A stretch of DNA of 13,317 bases from Tetmemena sp. SeJ-2015 (Eukaryota; Ciliophora; Spirotrichea; Sporadotrichida; Oxytrichidae): the NCBI GenBank assembly GCA_027382625.1, contig JAJKFJ010024571.1, forward strand, positions 1 through 13,317, written 5' to 3'. Position 1 is the first letter of the stretch, and every line of letters begins with the position of its first letter. This document shows, one piece after another, positions 6,771 to 13,317 of this stretch. The notes beneath the pieces were generated by a model. The model was not told the DNA's origin and made no database searches. It worked only from the letters and a program-made list of their open reading frames with translations. The translations under genes and the position numbers were made by a program.

Positions 6771-9270
6771 TCACTAATTCTCCATTTGATCATTTTATTC
6801 CTAGTAAGCTTGCTCCCGCTTTAATCTCTCCTCTTGCTCCATCTATTCTATCATCTCCATCTGTTTTTTGAAGTGCTCTTCCTCTTCTCTCTCTAAATCA
6901 ATTAAAGCCTAATCCTATTCCTCTTTCTGCAATTTCTCAGCAAAAAGAAAGTTCTAATACTCTACTTCATCTAACTCCTCTACCCCAGGATAAAAATAAA
7001 AGTTTAAAGAAGCACACACACATTTCAATAAATGTGGATAATATTTCTAATTTGAGTTCTTGTACTCGGTGACTGTATTAATGAAGTTTGTTATGGAACT
7101 CTAGAAAATTTCCATTTTCAGATCTCTATTTTAAAGAGCGTTTCCCTCCTCTTCTGCGTTATCGTAGAGCTAAGTCTCAAGTTTAAACTCCAAATCGAAG
7201 TAAGTATTAATTTTCCCCTAAACAGTTCTTAATTACACACTCTTAAAGAACCTCATGAATAAAAATATTCTTAAAGTATTGAAAAATGAATAGCTCAAAG
7301 ATTTCATTATTGCTGCATATCTAAGTCATCTTAATTGATTGGCTCTCTCTGAATTCTTATTTTAAACTAGTCATTGTTTCTACCACATGATCTTAATTAC
7401 ACACAATTATTGATTTAAAGCATTTTTCAATCTCTGTTGAAGCTATGAGTGTAAACCATCTATATTATTCGAGAGAAGGTGCTATTTGAAAACTCGTACA
7501 GCTAGAAATAAGGCGGAAGCATAAATATAATAGTGTCGAATTACTCTATCTCCTCTAGGATTTTCATAACTCTCAAGTAGGTCACAAGGGAAAGCTATAA
7601 AAAATGTAAAAATAATTTTAAGCTTTGAGTATTTCATCAAGTAATTTACTCCAATTACAAAATCTACATAAAAAATTATAGTTAATATCTTAATCTCTGA
7701 TCTTCTCCGGCTTGCCATGATTTATTCTCACTAAGAGCTCTCCCACTTATCCATAAAGTCTAATTGTGTTTCTGTTTGAGTCGCCGCTGAATTCTATAAA
7801 CTTTCTGAGGAATGGTTGTGCATAATCTAAACAGTCCTCATAGTTTTTCTCAAGTTTAAAAGTCTCAAATGCTGCAATCAATAAGTCCACCACATTAAAA
7901 ATATGAGAAATGGAAACAGTAAATTTTAAATTGTCTTTGTAGAAGTATTTGTCGTTGATCTTTTCAAACAATTAGAGATCAAATGGCTTCAACTAAAAAT
8001 TAAGACACACTAATTCATGATTGTAACTCCTCTATCCTAGATGCTTACTCTTAAATGGAAGTATGAGCCTCCAGTTTAAGAGGTGCTTTTCCTTCTGAAA
8101 TTTCATCATCCATGGCAACATCTAAGGCTCTCTATAAAAGGATTTTTCAATATTTTTAGTGTAGAAAGATGACTTACTTAATCAGTATTCTACCTCTAAA
8201 ACTATTGCGCGTAGAAGTCCTTCCTCGCCAGGATAAAGTTATACTGGTCTATCAAATATTTCAAAGCCACATAATTTTATTCAATTATGGTTTAAACATT
8301 TGTGAACACATTTTCGTACTGTGGAAGTCCAAGCAACTTAGAGGAGGGCATACACTCTCTGAACTCATTAAAGTAGTTACGCTTGGGGTCGAACATATTT
8401 TCATATTCAAATATCAGACCTTTTAGCATAGCTCTATAGACGATTCTCTGGTAATCAATTGTGTACTCCTCGTCTTCGAAACATTAACAAAGATAAAACC
8501 ATGAAGTGCGTACTCTAAGATAGTGGATTAAATCAATCATTAGAGAATGGCCTAAACAAAACTCCTCATGGCCTCTGGCTGGTTGAAGGTTAGCTCCATG
8601 AAATCAAAGTAGAGAAAGAAATGCTGCCCACTATTTTTTATTCCTTCTATGGTGTTCGCAGCAACACCATCATACGACATTTTGAGTGCAGGATTAGTAT
8701 TATCTGTGAAGTAAAGCAATTGTAAATACGATATATGGAACAGTTAAATCTAATAATCATTGATGTTTAGTCATAGATGCGCATAAGGAAATTAGCATCT
8801 TTAATAAGTTGTTTGCCGGTATTGGTTCTCTTATCTTCGAGGGCCTAGAGGATCAGAAGTATAATCTCTTTATGCTAGACGTCCAACCAGTATTCCAGTT
8901 GCAGATCAGGATGATAATTAATAATCTAATAGGTATCATGAACTAAAGGTATATTTGATTAGGGAGTTCACATGCCATAATAGGTTAGATGTAGTCACTT
9001 TACTCGAAATAGAAGAGAAGGTTGTCGATTTGTTCCATCTTTTTCTTCTCTTCTTTAAACTGAAATTTATTTGTTCTCTATAAAATAAGGATCTTTTTGG
9101 GTCTCGCCTGCGTTTTAATTGTAAGACTCAACGAGGGTGTTCACAATAGGCTATAAAATTTCATCATTTATATAGTTTAGTATCTTAAACTAAGGCAGGA
9201 TCTGATGCTCAATAACTAGCTTGCTTTTAGATAGCTTGGCCACGCTCAAAATGCCCTCGTACTTGTTCTC
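6771..9270 (-). CDS. Gene A: helical protein, tandem paralog of gene B C-terminal part; no 5' half seen
   Basis: No named family recognised. The readable sequence begins at GAGAACAAG (9270; ENKYEGILSVAKLSK) without a start codon and ends with TGA at 6771-6773. After removal of ten inserts and one single-base correction it is about 776 residues. Best-conserved blocks shared with gene B: EDKRTNTGKQLIKD, QHFFLYFDFMEL, YRAMLKGLIFEYEN, NYFNEFRECMPSSKLLGL, VALKYLIDQYNF, KPFDLQLFEKINDKYFYKDN, NVVDLLIAAFET, FIEFSGDSNRNTIRLYGQ. The C-terminus is a charged helix (EEEEHFKKQMEMIEQMEQEE) also present in gene B. It is predicted largely alpha-helical and cytosolic. It could be a 5'-truncated duplicate, a gene whose first MDSs lie elsewhere, or an alternative 3' half joined to gene B. 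Confidence 0.72.
7198..7205 (-). other. Gene A minimal insert, tandem ACTT/ACTT, 4 bases
   Basis: Deleting one ACTT joins NCLGENQY to FDLEFKLETQLYDNAEEEG, which then runs open to the TGA at 6771. Confidence 0.52.
7592..7624 (-). other. Gene A IES, pointer AGCTT, 28 bases removed
   Basis: AGCTT at 7620-7624 and 7592-7596. Removal joins LMKYSKL to SLVTYLRVMKILEEIEQ. Same protein position as the gene B IES at 10288-10341. Confidence 0.88.
7661..7696 (-). other. Gene A IES, pointer AGATT, 31 bases removed
   Basis: AGATT at 7692-7696 and 7661-7665. Removal joins NHGKPEKIRD to FVIGVNYLMKYSKL. Same protein position as the gene B IES at 10385-10437. Confidence 0.88.
7991..8028 (-). other. Gene A IES, pointer AGTT, 34 bases removed
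   Basis: AGTT at 8025-8028 and 7991-7994. Removal joins ASRIEEL to KPFDLQLFEKINDK and deletes a TGA. It sits at the same protein position as the gene B IES at 10736-10780. Confidence 0.86.
8142..8157 (-). other. Gene A IES, pointer AAAAAT, 10 bases removed
   Basis: AAAAAT at 8152-8157 and 8142-8147. Removal joins SHLSTLKI to LLQRALDVAMDDEISEGK. Confidence 0.75.
8490..8500 (-). other. Gene A minimal insert in a T-rich run, about 5 bases
   Basis: The phase changes between EYALHGF and CQCFEDEEYTIDYQ; removing 5 bases restores it. Gene B has a 5-base tandem (11298-11307) at the same protein position, so this is unlikely to be a random sequencing error. Confidence 0.45.
8527..8542 (-). other. 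Gene A IES, pointer TAAT, 12 bases removed
   Basis: TAAT at 8539-8542 and 8527-8530. Removal deletes an in-frame TGA and gives SFVQAILQSTILEYALHGF, parallel to the gene B segment. Confidence 0.6.
8757..8774 (-). other. Gene A IES, pointer ATGA, 14 bases removed
   Basis: ATGA at 8771-8774 and 8757-8760. Removal joins NFLMRIYD to YQIQLFHISYLQLLYF. Gene B has a 13-base IES a few codons away. Confidence 0.72.
8959..8988 (-). other. Gene A IES, pointer CTAA, 26 bases removed
   Basis: CTAA at 8985-8988 and 8959-8962. Removal joins FEQSDYIQ to SNIPLVHDTYQIINYHPDL. Confidence 0.8.
9065..9072 (-). other. Gene A minimal insert, tandem AAAT/AAAT, 4 bases
   Basis: Deleting one AAAT joins YFIENK to FQFKEEKKKMEQIDNLLFY. 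Without it the strongly charged downstream frame is lost. Pointers would be directly adjacent with no spacer. Confidence 0.5.
9251..9270 (-). repeat. 20-base direct repeat, copy at the first readable codons of gene A
   Basis: Exact copy of 12071-12090. Upstream of it no similarity to gene B remains; downstream the paralogs diverge as protein-coding sequence. Could be a pointer or simple paralogy. Confidence 0.9.
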
Positions 9271-9409
9271 TCAAGAAAAATATTTTCTCAATTAAGTTCG
9301 ATTAGAAGTAAGACTATAATATAATACAGGATTAGTTATATATTCAAAATCTGAGTGTGGGCCTAATTCATTTCAATTTAAATTAGCAAAAAAGAGAATA
9401 GCCAGCATG
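9271..9409. other. AT-rich spacer between gene B stop and first readable codon of gene A
   Basis: No coding similarity to the corresponding part of gene B can be seen here. Similarity starts abruptly at 9270. No telomere-like repeat marks a chromosome end. Confidence 0.55.
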
Positions 9410-12400
9410 TCAATCGTTGACAGACGGAGACTTCTAGGGAGATCCATAGTTCTCATACAATTCTTTGTCAAACGCCTCCCTTTTGAGTCGCTCTTCCTCT
9501 TCCATCCTTTCAATCATCTCCATTTGCTACCTAAAGTGCTCTTCCTCAGCTCTTTCTAGCGTCTCTGCATCCATCTCATCAGGATTTTCAGCTTTGCAAA
9601 CAAATTCGACAGGCTCGATCAAATCAATCTCTGGTATATCCGCATCCTCAGCACCCGGGAAATTTAGTTAATTTAATCATTCATGAAATTGTAACTTAAA
9701 AATACTTCCTCTCAGAGTTATTATAGCTAATAACTGTTGTTAGGAAATCTTCCCACATCTCCTTTATCTTAAGTTTCTTAAGTTTGCGATTGCGTAGAAT
9801 ATTTATGCTCTCTTGCGTTTCCTATTCTCCCTCGTATAAATTGATAATACATCAATATACTATATCTTAAACAAGAGCATTTATGAATTTGATGCATGGG
9901 TCGAAGTCAAGTTTAGAGAACCAATAGACCTTGCCCTTTATCTTAGTCAACTTGATTGACTTGAAAAAGCGCATGAAGAGCTCAAAGATCACATTGTCTG
10001 CTGCAATCTGCTTCAAGATATAGGGGGTCTAATGTTACCCAAAATCATCTCTCATACCATCAACCATCTTAAGTATCTCACTCTTCGCATATTCTATAAT
10101 AATTTAACTCTTTAGGATTAAAATAACACTCAAGTCAAAGTGATGGGCATACACAGCCCTAAGGATCTTCATGAAATTATATTTGCTGAAGTACTAGATG
10201 TGAAAGTAGGGTGGAAGTAGCATGAATATCTATTCATTGAGACCTAGCTCCTCAAGAATCCTCATCGTTTTCAGGAAAGTTATCAGGGATATTAAAAACG
10301 AAAAATAAATCTCTTATACCTATTTAAACTATTTAAAGATAGCTTGGAGTACCTAAATAAGTAATTCACTCCTACTATAAAGTCTCTTTAGATTAATATG
10401 ACTCTGTTGTGAATATATAATTTGCATGAATCTTTAGCTTTCTTCTTTTCCTAAATTCATTCTGACTAGTAACTCCCCAACTTGACCATAGAGACGAAGG
10501 GTGTTTCGATTTGAGTCTCCACTGAACTCGATGAACTTGCGAAGTAAGGGAAATGCTAAGTCCAAATACTGATCATAATTTTTCTCCAGCTTCAGAGTTT
10601 CAAAGGCCGCAATTAGCAAGTCTACCACGTTTATTAGAAGTTTCAAATTATGAGCCTATAGAAACTTAGAAATTTAATTGTCCTTGTAGAAATACTTGTC
10701 ATTTATTTTCTCGAATATATCAAGGTCAAAGGGCTTAAACTAAGTTTAGTAAAGTAAATATAGGGTTTTATAATAAACTATTCTAGAGATGCTGCTCCTT
10801 ATCTGAGTGATGCTGCAAACTTGAGAGAAGGAGGTCTTGCTTCCTCAGTGAACATCTCCATTTGATTCATCGCAGCTTCTGTTCCCCCATAGTTATCTAC
10901 TTTCTCAAGAAAATGTGAAATAACTTTTTAATAACTCAAGACTCTCTGCTTGAACCCCGCCATTAAACATCTAGTTCTCGAAGTATTCCTTTCTCGCATA
11001 TAGGAAGTTGTATTACTCTATCAAGTATCTCATGGCCACATTTTAAATTAGCAAACTTATGAAGGTGAATGCTTTTTCAATTATTTTCATACTCGGGTAG
11101 CCCAATGACCTTGGAAGCCGGCATACATTCACGAAATTCATTGAAATAGTTGCGCTGAGGGTCGAACTTATTTTCGTACTCGAATATTAATCCCTTCAGC
11201 ATGGCCCTGTACACCACTCTTTAAAATTTATGATTAGATTTCTTATGCTTTCTCTTTAGTAGCGAATGTCATATTAGTCTTCTTCAAAGCAAGATAAAAA
11301 ATAAAATGCGGGAATATATCCTTAACCTTAATTTTTGAAGAGAGGATGGCTTCTACTATTTTTTTCATATGATCTACTTTTGAAAATATCATCTCCAAGA
11401 AGTCGTTTATAATATGGGAAAATTAAATAAAATAGTATTCTAATCGAAATAGAGGAAGAAATGTTCCTCATTAGTCTTGATAAAGTCAAAAGGACTGACC
11501 CCCACCATCATAATTATTCCCTCCAATGAGAATTAGCAACTAGATACATCCGAAATGCAAAAGTAAACACATTCTATCAATGCAAATAAATTCTACTTGT
11601 AATAAGAGAGTGAAATTAGTTTAAGGACTGTATCTTTCAATGAATTCTTTTTCTCTTATAAGTTGACGGCCGTTGTAAGTTCTTTTATCCTAAAGGCCGC
11701 GCATCATGGACAACACGATCTACTTAAATTCTAAATCTTCTTTTAATACATTCTCTGAAATCATAAAATATCCATTTAAGACTTTTAAAATGGAATTTTG
11801 TATTCTCTTCGGATTCATCAGTGACGTAGTCTTTATCTTCATAGTAGAAGTTCAAATTGTCTATGAAAGGCATTTCAAGTATCTCATAATATAACTTAAA
11901 ATACTGCACCAATTAATGTTTGCTCAATGTTAACAGTGGGATCAGCAACTAGTTTCTCGAAGTCCTTCAAATCTTGCTCTATCATGAGCTTGTACTTTGA
12001 TAAAGACGCTACAGTTAAATTAGTAAGATAATATTTTATGCTTATGGCTATTTATTATTTTTGAGTGAGCATGCCCTCGTACTTGTTCTCGTCTCTCATC
12101 TAGCGGATTAAAGTCATTATGAAATCCGTGTTCTGAGCGAAGAAGCGAGAGTACTTGTAGACTACCTCTAAGATGTCGTACTTCACAAGGTCAAACAATA
12201 TCTCCTCGCAGATAGTTTCGTACTTTGAGTCAACGTTTACAGAAATAATCCTAATCAATGAGTGAGAGATTCTCAAATAGAATATCAAGAGAATTTCTTT
12301 TTGAATTGATTGTAGGATTTAATATTTCTGGTCTCTTCGATGCACTACTGCATAGTTCTCATGAGTGAGTACTTGTCTCCTTTCATGAGTTCGTTTTTGC

Positions 12401-13200
12401 TGACTCGCCAACCCCCATAAAAGGCCTCCACAATTGTATTCATTCCGTAGGCTCTTGACATCAACAAATAAAATAAAGAAGCAAATAATCATATGATAAA
12501 ATGACACTCCCTTGAGATCGTAAATGCTTGCGATGTCTGACTAGTCTTAATCTAACTTTATAGATATTCCCAGATCTCCTACTTTCACCAACTGATCTCT
12601 GAACACTCACCAACAAATAAAGCAAACACAGTTTTAGATTATCTATGAACTAATTAAGTGCTTTTAAGTGCGAAAATTATATATCAGCGGGTCAAAGATT
12701 TGAATTCTACTTATTAAGTATTAATGCAAAAATGACCATCTTTTAGACAATTAATACATTTTTAATTGGCATTAATTAAAATAAGAATAAATCTTTTGAA
12801 TAAGAGTATATTTGACTAGTAAGTTTTGGGGCTTCATATCTCCATAGTAGTAATTGCGTTGATGAAGATATGCTAGGCACTGCAACGCTCTATAGAAGTA
12901 GTAGGCTAGCTTCTCGTGAGAGTAGTGCTCCACAAATCTGTTCTAGAGCTCCTCATCATTCCATATCTTCATCAAGTCGTAGAGAGTGAAAGAAGCTCGC
13001 TCCACTATAGTGCAGTAGCGAGAAATTAACGATTTGCTAAAGTCATACTCAATGATTTCTTCCTTTACCTAAAAAAAAAGATAAGTTATAAGTATTCATT
13101 AAACCTAGGCGATGAAGTCTGGATTGTAGAGCAGCTTCAAGGACTAAGTCTCACTCATGATATCTATAAATGCCTCTTGGGTCTTTAAGGGGTCATACTT
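9410..13200 (-). CDS. Gene B: protein-kinase-like domain fused to a long helical region (5' end outside window)
   Basis: Probably a signalling or scaffold protein. Residues about 1-210 (counted from 13200) are kinase-like: FYRALQCLAYLHQRN, a catalytic loop YYYGDMKPQNLL (HRD replaced by YGD, with catalytic Asp, Lys and Asn kept), then VKVGDLGISIKL (DFG as DLG) and IYDLKGVSRAYG. The classical C-lobe is hard to see after DKYSLMRTMQQCIEE, so activity is uncertain. The rest is helical and parallels gene A: EDILEVVYKYSRFF-type helices, LQDKRTYNGRQLIREKD, YRAMLKGLIFEYEN, NVVDLLIAAFETLKLEKNY, SGDSNRNTLRLYGQ, and a charged C-terminal helix ending GSPQKSPSVND-TGA (9410-9412). Removing 17 inserts and one 36-base intron/IES leaves 3,105 bases, an exact multiple of three. 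Some weak likeness to RyR/IP3R-homology helical domains was considered but cannot be shown. Confidence 0.78.
9660..9703 (-). other. Gene B IES 17, pointer ATTT, 40 bases removed
   Basis: ATTT at 9700-9703 and 9660-9663. Removal deletes a TGA and joins NNSERKYF to PGAEDADIPEIDLIEP. Confidence 0.82.
9835..9859 (-). other. Gene B IES 16, pointer TATA, 21 bases removed
   Basis: TATA at 9856-9859 and 9835-9838. Removal deletes a TGA and gives NALVQDIVYEGEQETQ. Confidence 0.7.
10288..10341 (-). other. Gene B IES 15, pointer TATC, 50 bases removed
   Basis: TATC at 10338-10341 and 10288-10291. Removal joins LFRYSKLS to LITFLKTMRILEELGLNE. Confidence 0.88.
10385..10437 (-). other. Gene B IES 14, pointer CTAAAGA, 46 bases removed
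   Basis: CTAAAGA at 10431-10437 and 10385-10391. Removal joins NLGKEESQR to DFIVGVNYLFRYSKL. Confidence 0.92.
10736..10780 (-). other. Gene B IES 13, pointer TAGTTTA, 38 bases removed
   Basis: TAGTTTA at 10774-10780 and 10736-10742. Removal joins GAASLEQF to KPFDLDIFEKINDK. Confidence 0.9.
10961..10970 (-). other. Gene B minimal insert, pointer ATG, 7 bases removed
   Basis: ATG at 10968-10970 and 10961-10963. Removal joins RKEYFENQM to AGFKQRVLSYQKVISHF. Confidence 0.62.
11074..11089 (-). other. Gene B IES 11, pointer TGAAAA, 10 bases removed
   Basis: TGAAAA at 11084-11089 and 11074-11079. Removal joins VIGLPEYE to KAFTFISLLIQNVAMRY; gene A is uninterrupted (GLPQYENVFTNV). Confidence 0.82.
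11217..11258 (-). other. Gene B IES 10, pointer TAAAGAG, 35 bases removed
   Basis: TAAAGAG at 11252-11258 and 11217-11223. Removal gives DIRYQRVVYRAMLKG, matching gene A TIDYQRIVYRAMLKG, which has no insert here. This is the clearest single proof of the IES model. Confidence 0.94.
11298..11307 (-). other. Gene B minimal insert, tandem ATTTT/ATTTT, 5 bases
   Basis: Removing one ATTTT joins KDIFPHF to LSCFEEDQYDIRYQ, parallel to gene A. Confidence 0.45.
11403..11446 (-). other. Gene B IES 8, pointer CGA, 41 bases removed
   Basis: CGA at 11444-11446 and 11403-11405. Removal gives EEHFFLYFDFLEMIFSKV, matching uninterrupted QHFFLYFDFMELTF in gene A. Confidence 0.88.
11633..11650 (-). other. Gene B IES 7, pointer AAAGA, 13 bases removed
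   Basis: AAAGA at 11646-11650 and 11633-11637. Removal joins NGRQLIREK to DTVLKLISLSYYKQNLF. Confidence 0.8.
11764..11791 (-). other. Gene B IES 6, pointer ATTTTA, 22 bases removed
   Basis: ATTTTA at 11786-11791 and 11764-11769. Removal joins DESEENTKFHF to MISENVLKEDLEFKQ. Confidence 0.76.
11911..11917 (-). other. Gene B minimal insert, ATT-A-ATT, 4 bases
   Basis: The phase changes between NIEQTL and VQYFKLYYEILEMPF; deleting ATTA restores it. Confidence 0.5.
12013..12066 (-). other. Gene B IES 4, pointer ACT, 51 bases removed
   Basis: ACT at 12064-12066 and 12013-12015. Retention is open, but gene A reads KYEGILSVAKLSK without the 17 extra residues, and removal gives KYEGMLTVASLSK. The insert is AT-rich. 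Confidence 0.72.
12071..12090 (-). repeat. 20-base direct repeat, copy in gene B
   Basis: Exact match to 9251-9270 (minus strand, coding ENKYEGM/I). It lies five bases before the gene B IES at 12013-12066. Confidence 0.9.
12279..12294 (-). other. Gene B IES 3, pointer ATTCT, 11 bases removed
   Basis: ATTCT at 12290-12294 and 12279-12283. Removal deletes a TGA and joins SYNQFKKKF to YLRISHSLIRIISVN, linking the kinase part to the helical part. Confidence 0.75.
12456..12506 (-). other. Gene B IES 2, pointer TGTCA, 46 bases removed
   Basis: TGTCA at 12502-12506 and 12456-12460. Removal joins ASIYDLKGVS to RAYGMNTIVEAFYGGW and corrects the phase. Confidence 0.88.
12605..12817 (-). other. Gene B IES 1, pointer AGT, 210 bases removed
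   Basis: AGT at 12815-12817 and 12605-12607. Removal joins GDMKPQNLLV to FRDQLVKVGDLGIS, the standard kinase spacing between catalytic loop and D-x-G. It is the longest and very AT-rich. An intron ending just before TTGGTG would drop the conserved VFRDQ. Confidence 0.82.
13069..13104 (-). other. 36-base intron or IES in gene B kinase region
   Basis: It can be read as GT...TTTTTTTTTAG, an intron of the same length as receptor intron 1, or as an IES with pointer TAGGT (36 bases removed). Both give NPDFIAQ-VKEEIIEY. The donor GTTTAA is not the GTAAG seen elsewhere. Confidence 0.75.
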
Positions 13201-13317
13201 ATTAAAATATAGGTAGGAATTTAATGAAAATTAGGAGATTGTTAAATTAAATCAAAAATTAATGATCAATTTACCTTAGTTAAAAATCAGAAATTAAATA
13301 TATAAATACGACTGATC
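13201..13317. other. AT-rich region upstream of the first convincing gene B segment
   Basis: No clear kinase N-lobe sequence. It could be an IES, an intron or weakly conserved coding sequence (a frame is open back to about 13230). The gene B start codon is not in view. Confidence 0.4.

Noticed and set aside
7482..7718. Minus-strand open frame MASRRRSEIKIL... as a separate small gene
   Set aside because: It runs through two IESs of gene A in a mixed phase; the conserved reading uses different frames on either side.
9065..9072. Euplotes-style programmed +1 frameshift at AAA-TAA
   Set aside because: TAA and TAG are plainly Gln codons throughout this window, so the Euplotes code and its shift signal do not apply; the other phase changes are not at AAA-TAA and go in both directions.
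12279..12300. Kinase gene ending at the TGA near 12287, with the helical gene separate
   Set aside because: An 11-base insert with pointer ATTCT contains the TGA; removal links both parts in one frame, and the whole-gene phase sum agrees. A real gene boundary remains possible but less likely.
6771..12300. Genes A and B as frameshifted pseudogenes
   Set aside because: Nearly all breaks sit at direct repeats and are repaired exactly by pointer deletion; conserved blocks are intact and both genes keep a clean TGA end.
12319..12507. Minus-strand open frame reading CGGLLWGLASQQKRTH...
   Set aside because: Alternate frame of the kinase segment; the frame giving TIVEAFYGGWRVSKNELMK is the one that joins correctly by the TGTCA pointer.

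Overview
This window looks like germline (micronuclear) DNA of a hypotrich-type ciliate related to Oxytricha, Stylonychia or Tetmemena. Two independent signs support this. First, TAA and TAG occur inside every convincing reading frame, always where Gln fits, and only TGA ends proteins. Second, the frames are broken by short, mostly AT-rich inserts, each flanked by a direct repeat of about 3-13 bases. Deleting the insert together with one repeat copy restores a conserved protein reading. That is the signature of internal eliminated sequences (IESs) bounded by pointers, with macronuclear-destined segments (MDSs) between them. The pointers vary in sequence, unlike the fixed TA of Paramecium. I derived all junctions by hand; the species is inferred.

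Layout, all genes on the minus strand and read from high to low coordinates. (1) About 13200-9410: 'gene B', 5' end outside the window, a protein-kinase-like domain running into a long helical region. It has 17 proposed eliminated segments, several very small, plus one 36-base intron or IES. (2) 9270-6771: 'gene A', a tandem paralog of the helical part of gene B with no visible 5' half. It starts exactly at a 20-base sequence shared with gene B. (3) 6282-1571: 'gene E', complete, 1,414 codons after removal of 14 inserts. It has a Gln/Ser/Pro-rich N-terminus, a helical middle with repeated TF-x-P-type motifs, and a small beta-rich C-terminal domain. (4) 1387-1: a plant-type vacuolar sorting receptor-like protein with signal peptide and PA domain, two GT-AG introns and one IES; its 3' end is outside the window.

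Frame bookkeeping supports the map. Summed insert lengths bring the first and last segments of genes E, B and A into the same codon phase; gene A needs one extra, unexplained single-base correction. All MDSs are in linear order, so nothing here is scrambled, with one possible exception: gene A may be joined to the 5' half of gene B through the 20-base repeat.

Intergenic stretches (1388-1570, 6283-6770, 9271-9409, 13201-13317) are AT-rich. I found no RNA gene, telomere repeat (C4A4), transposon or CRISPR array.
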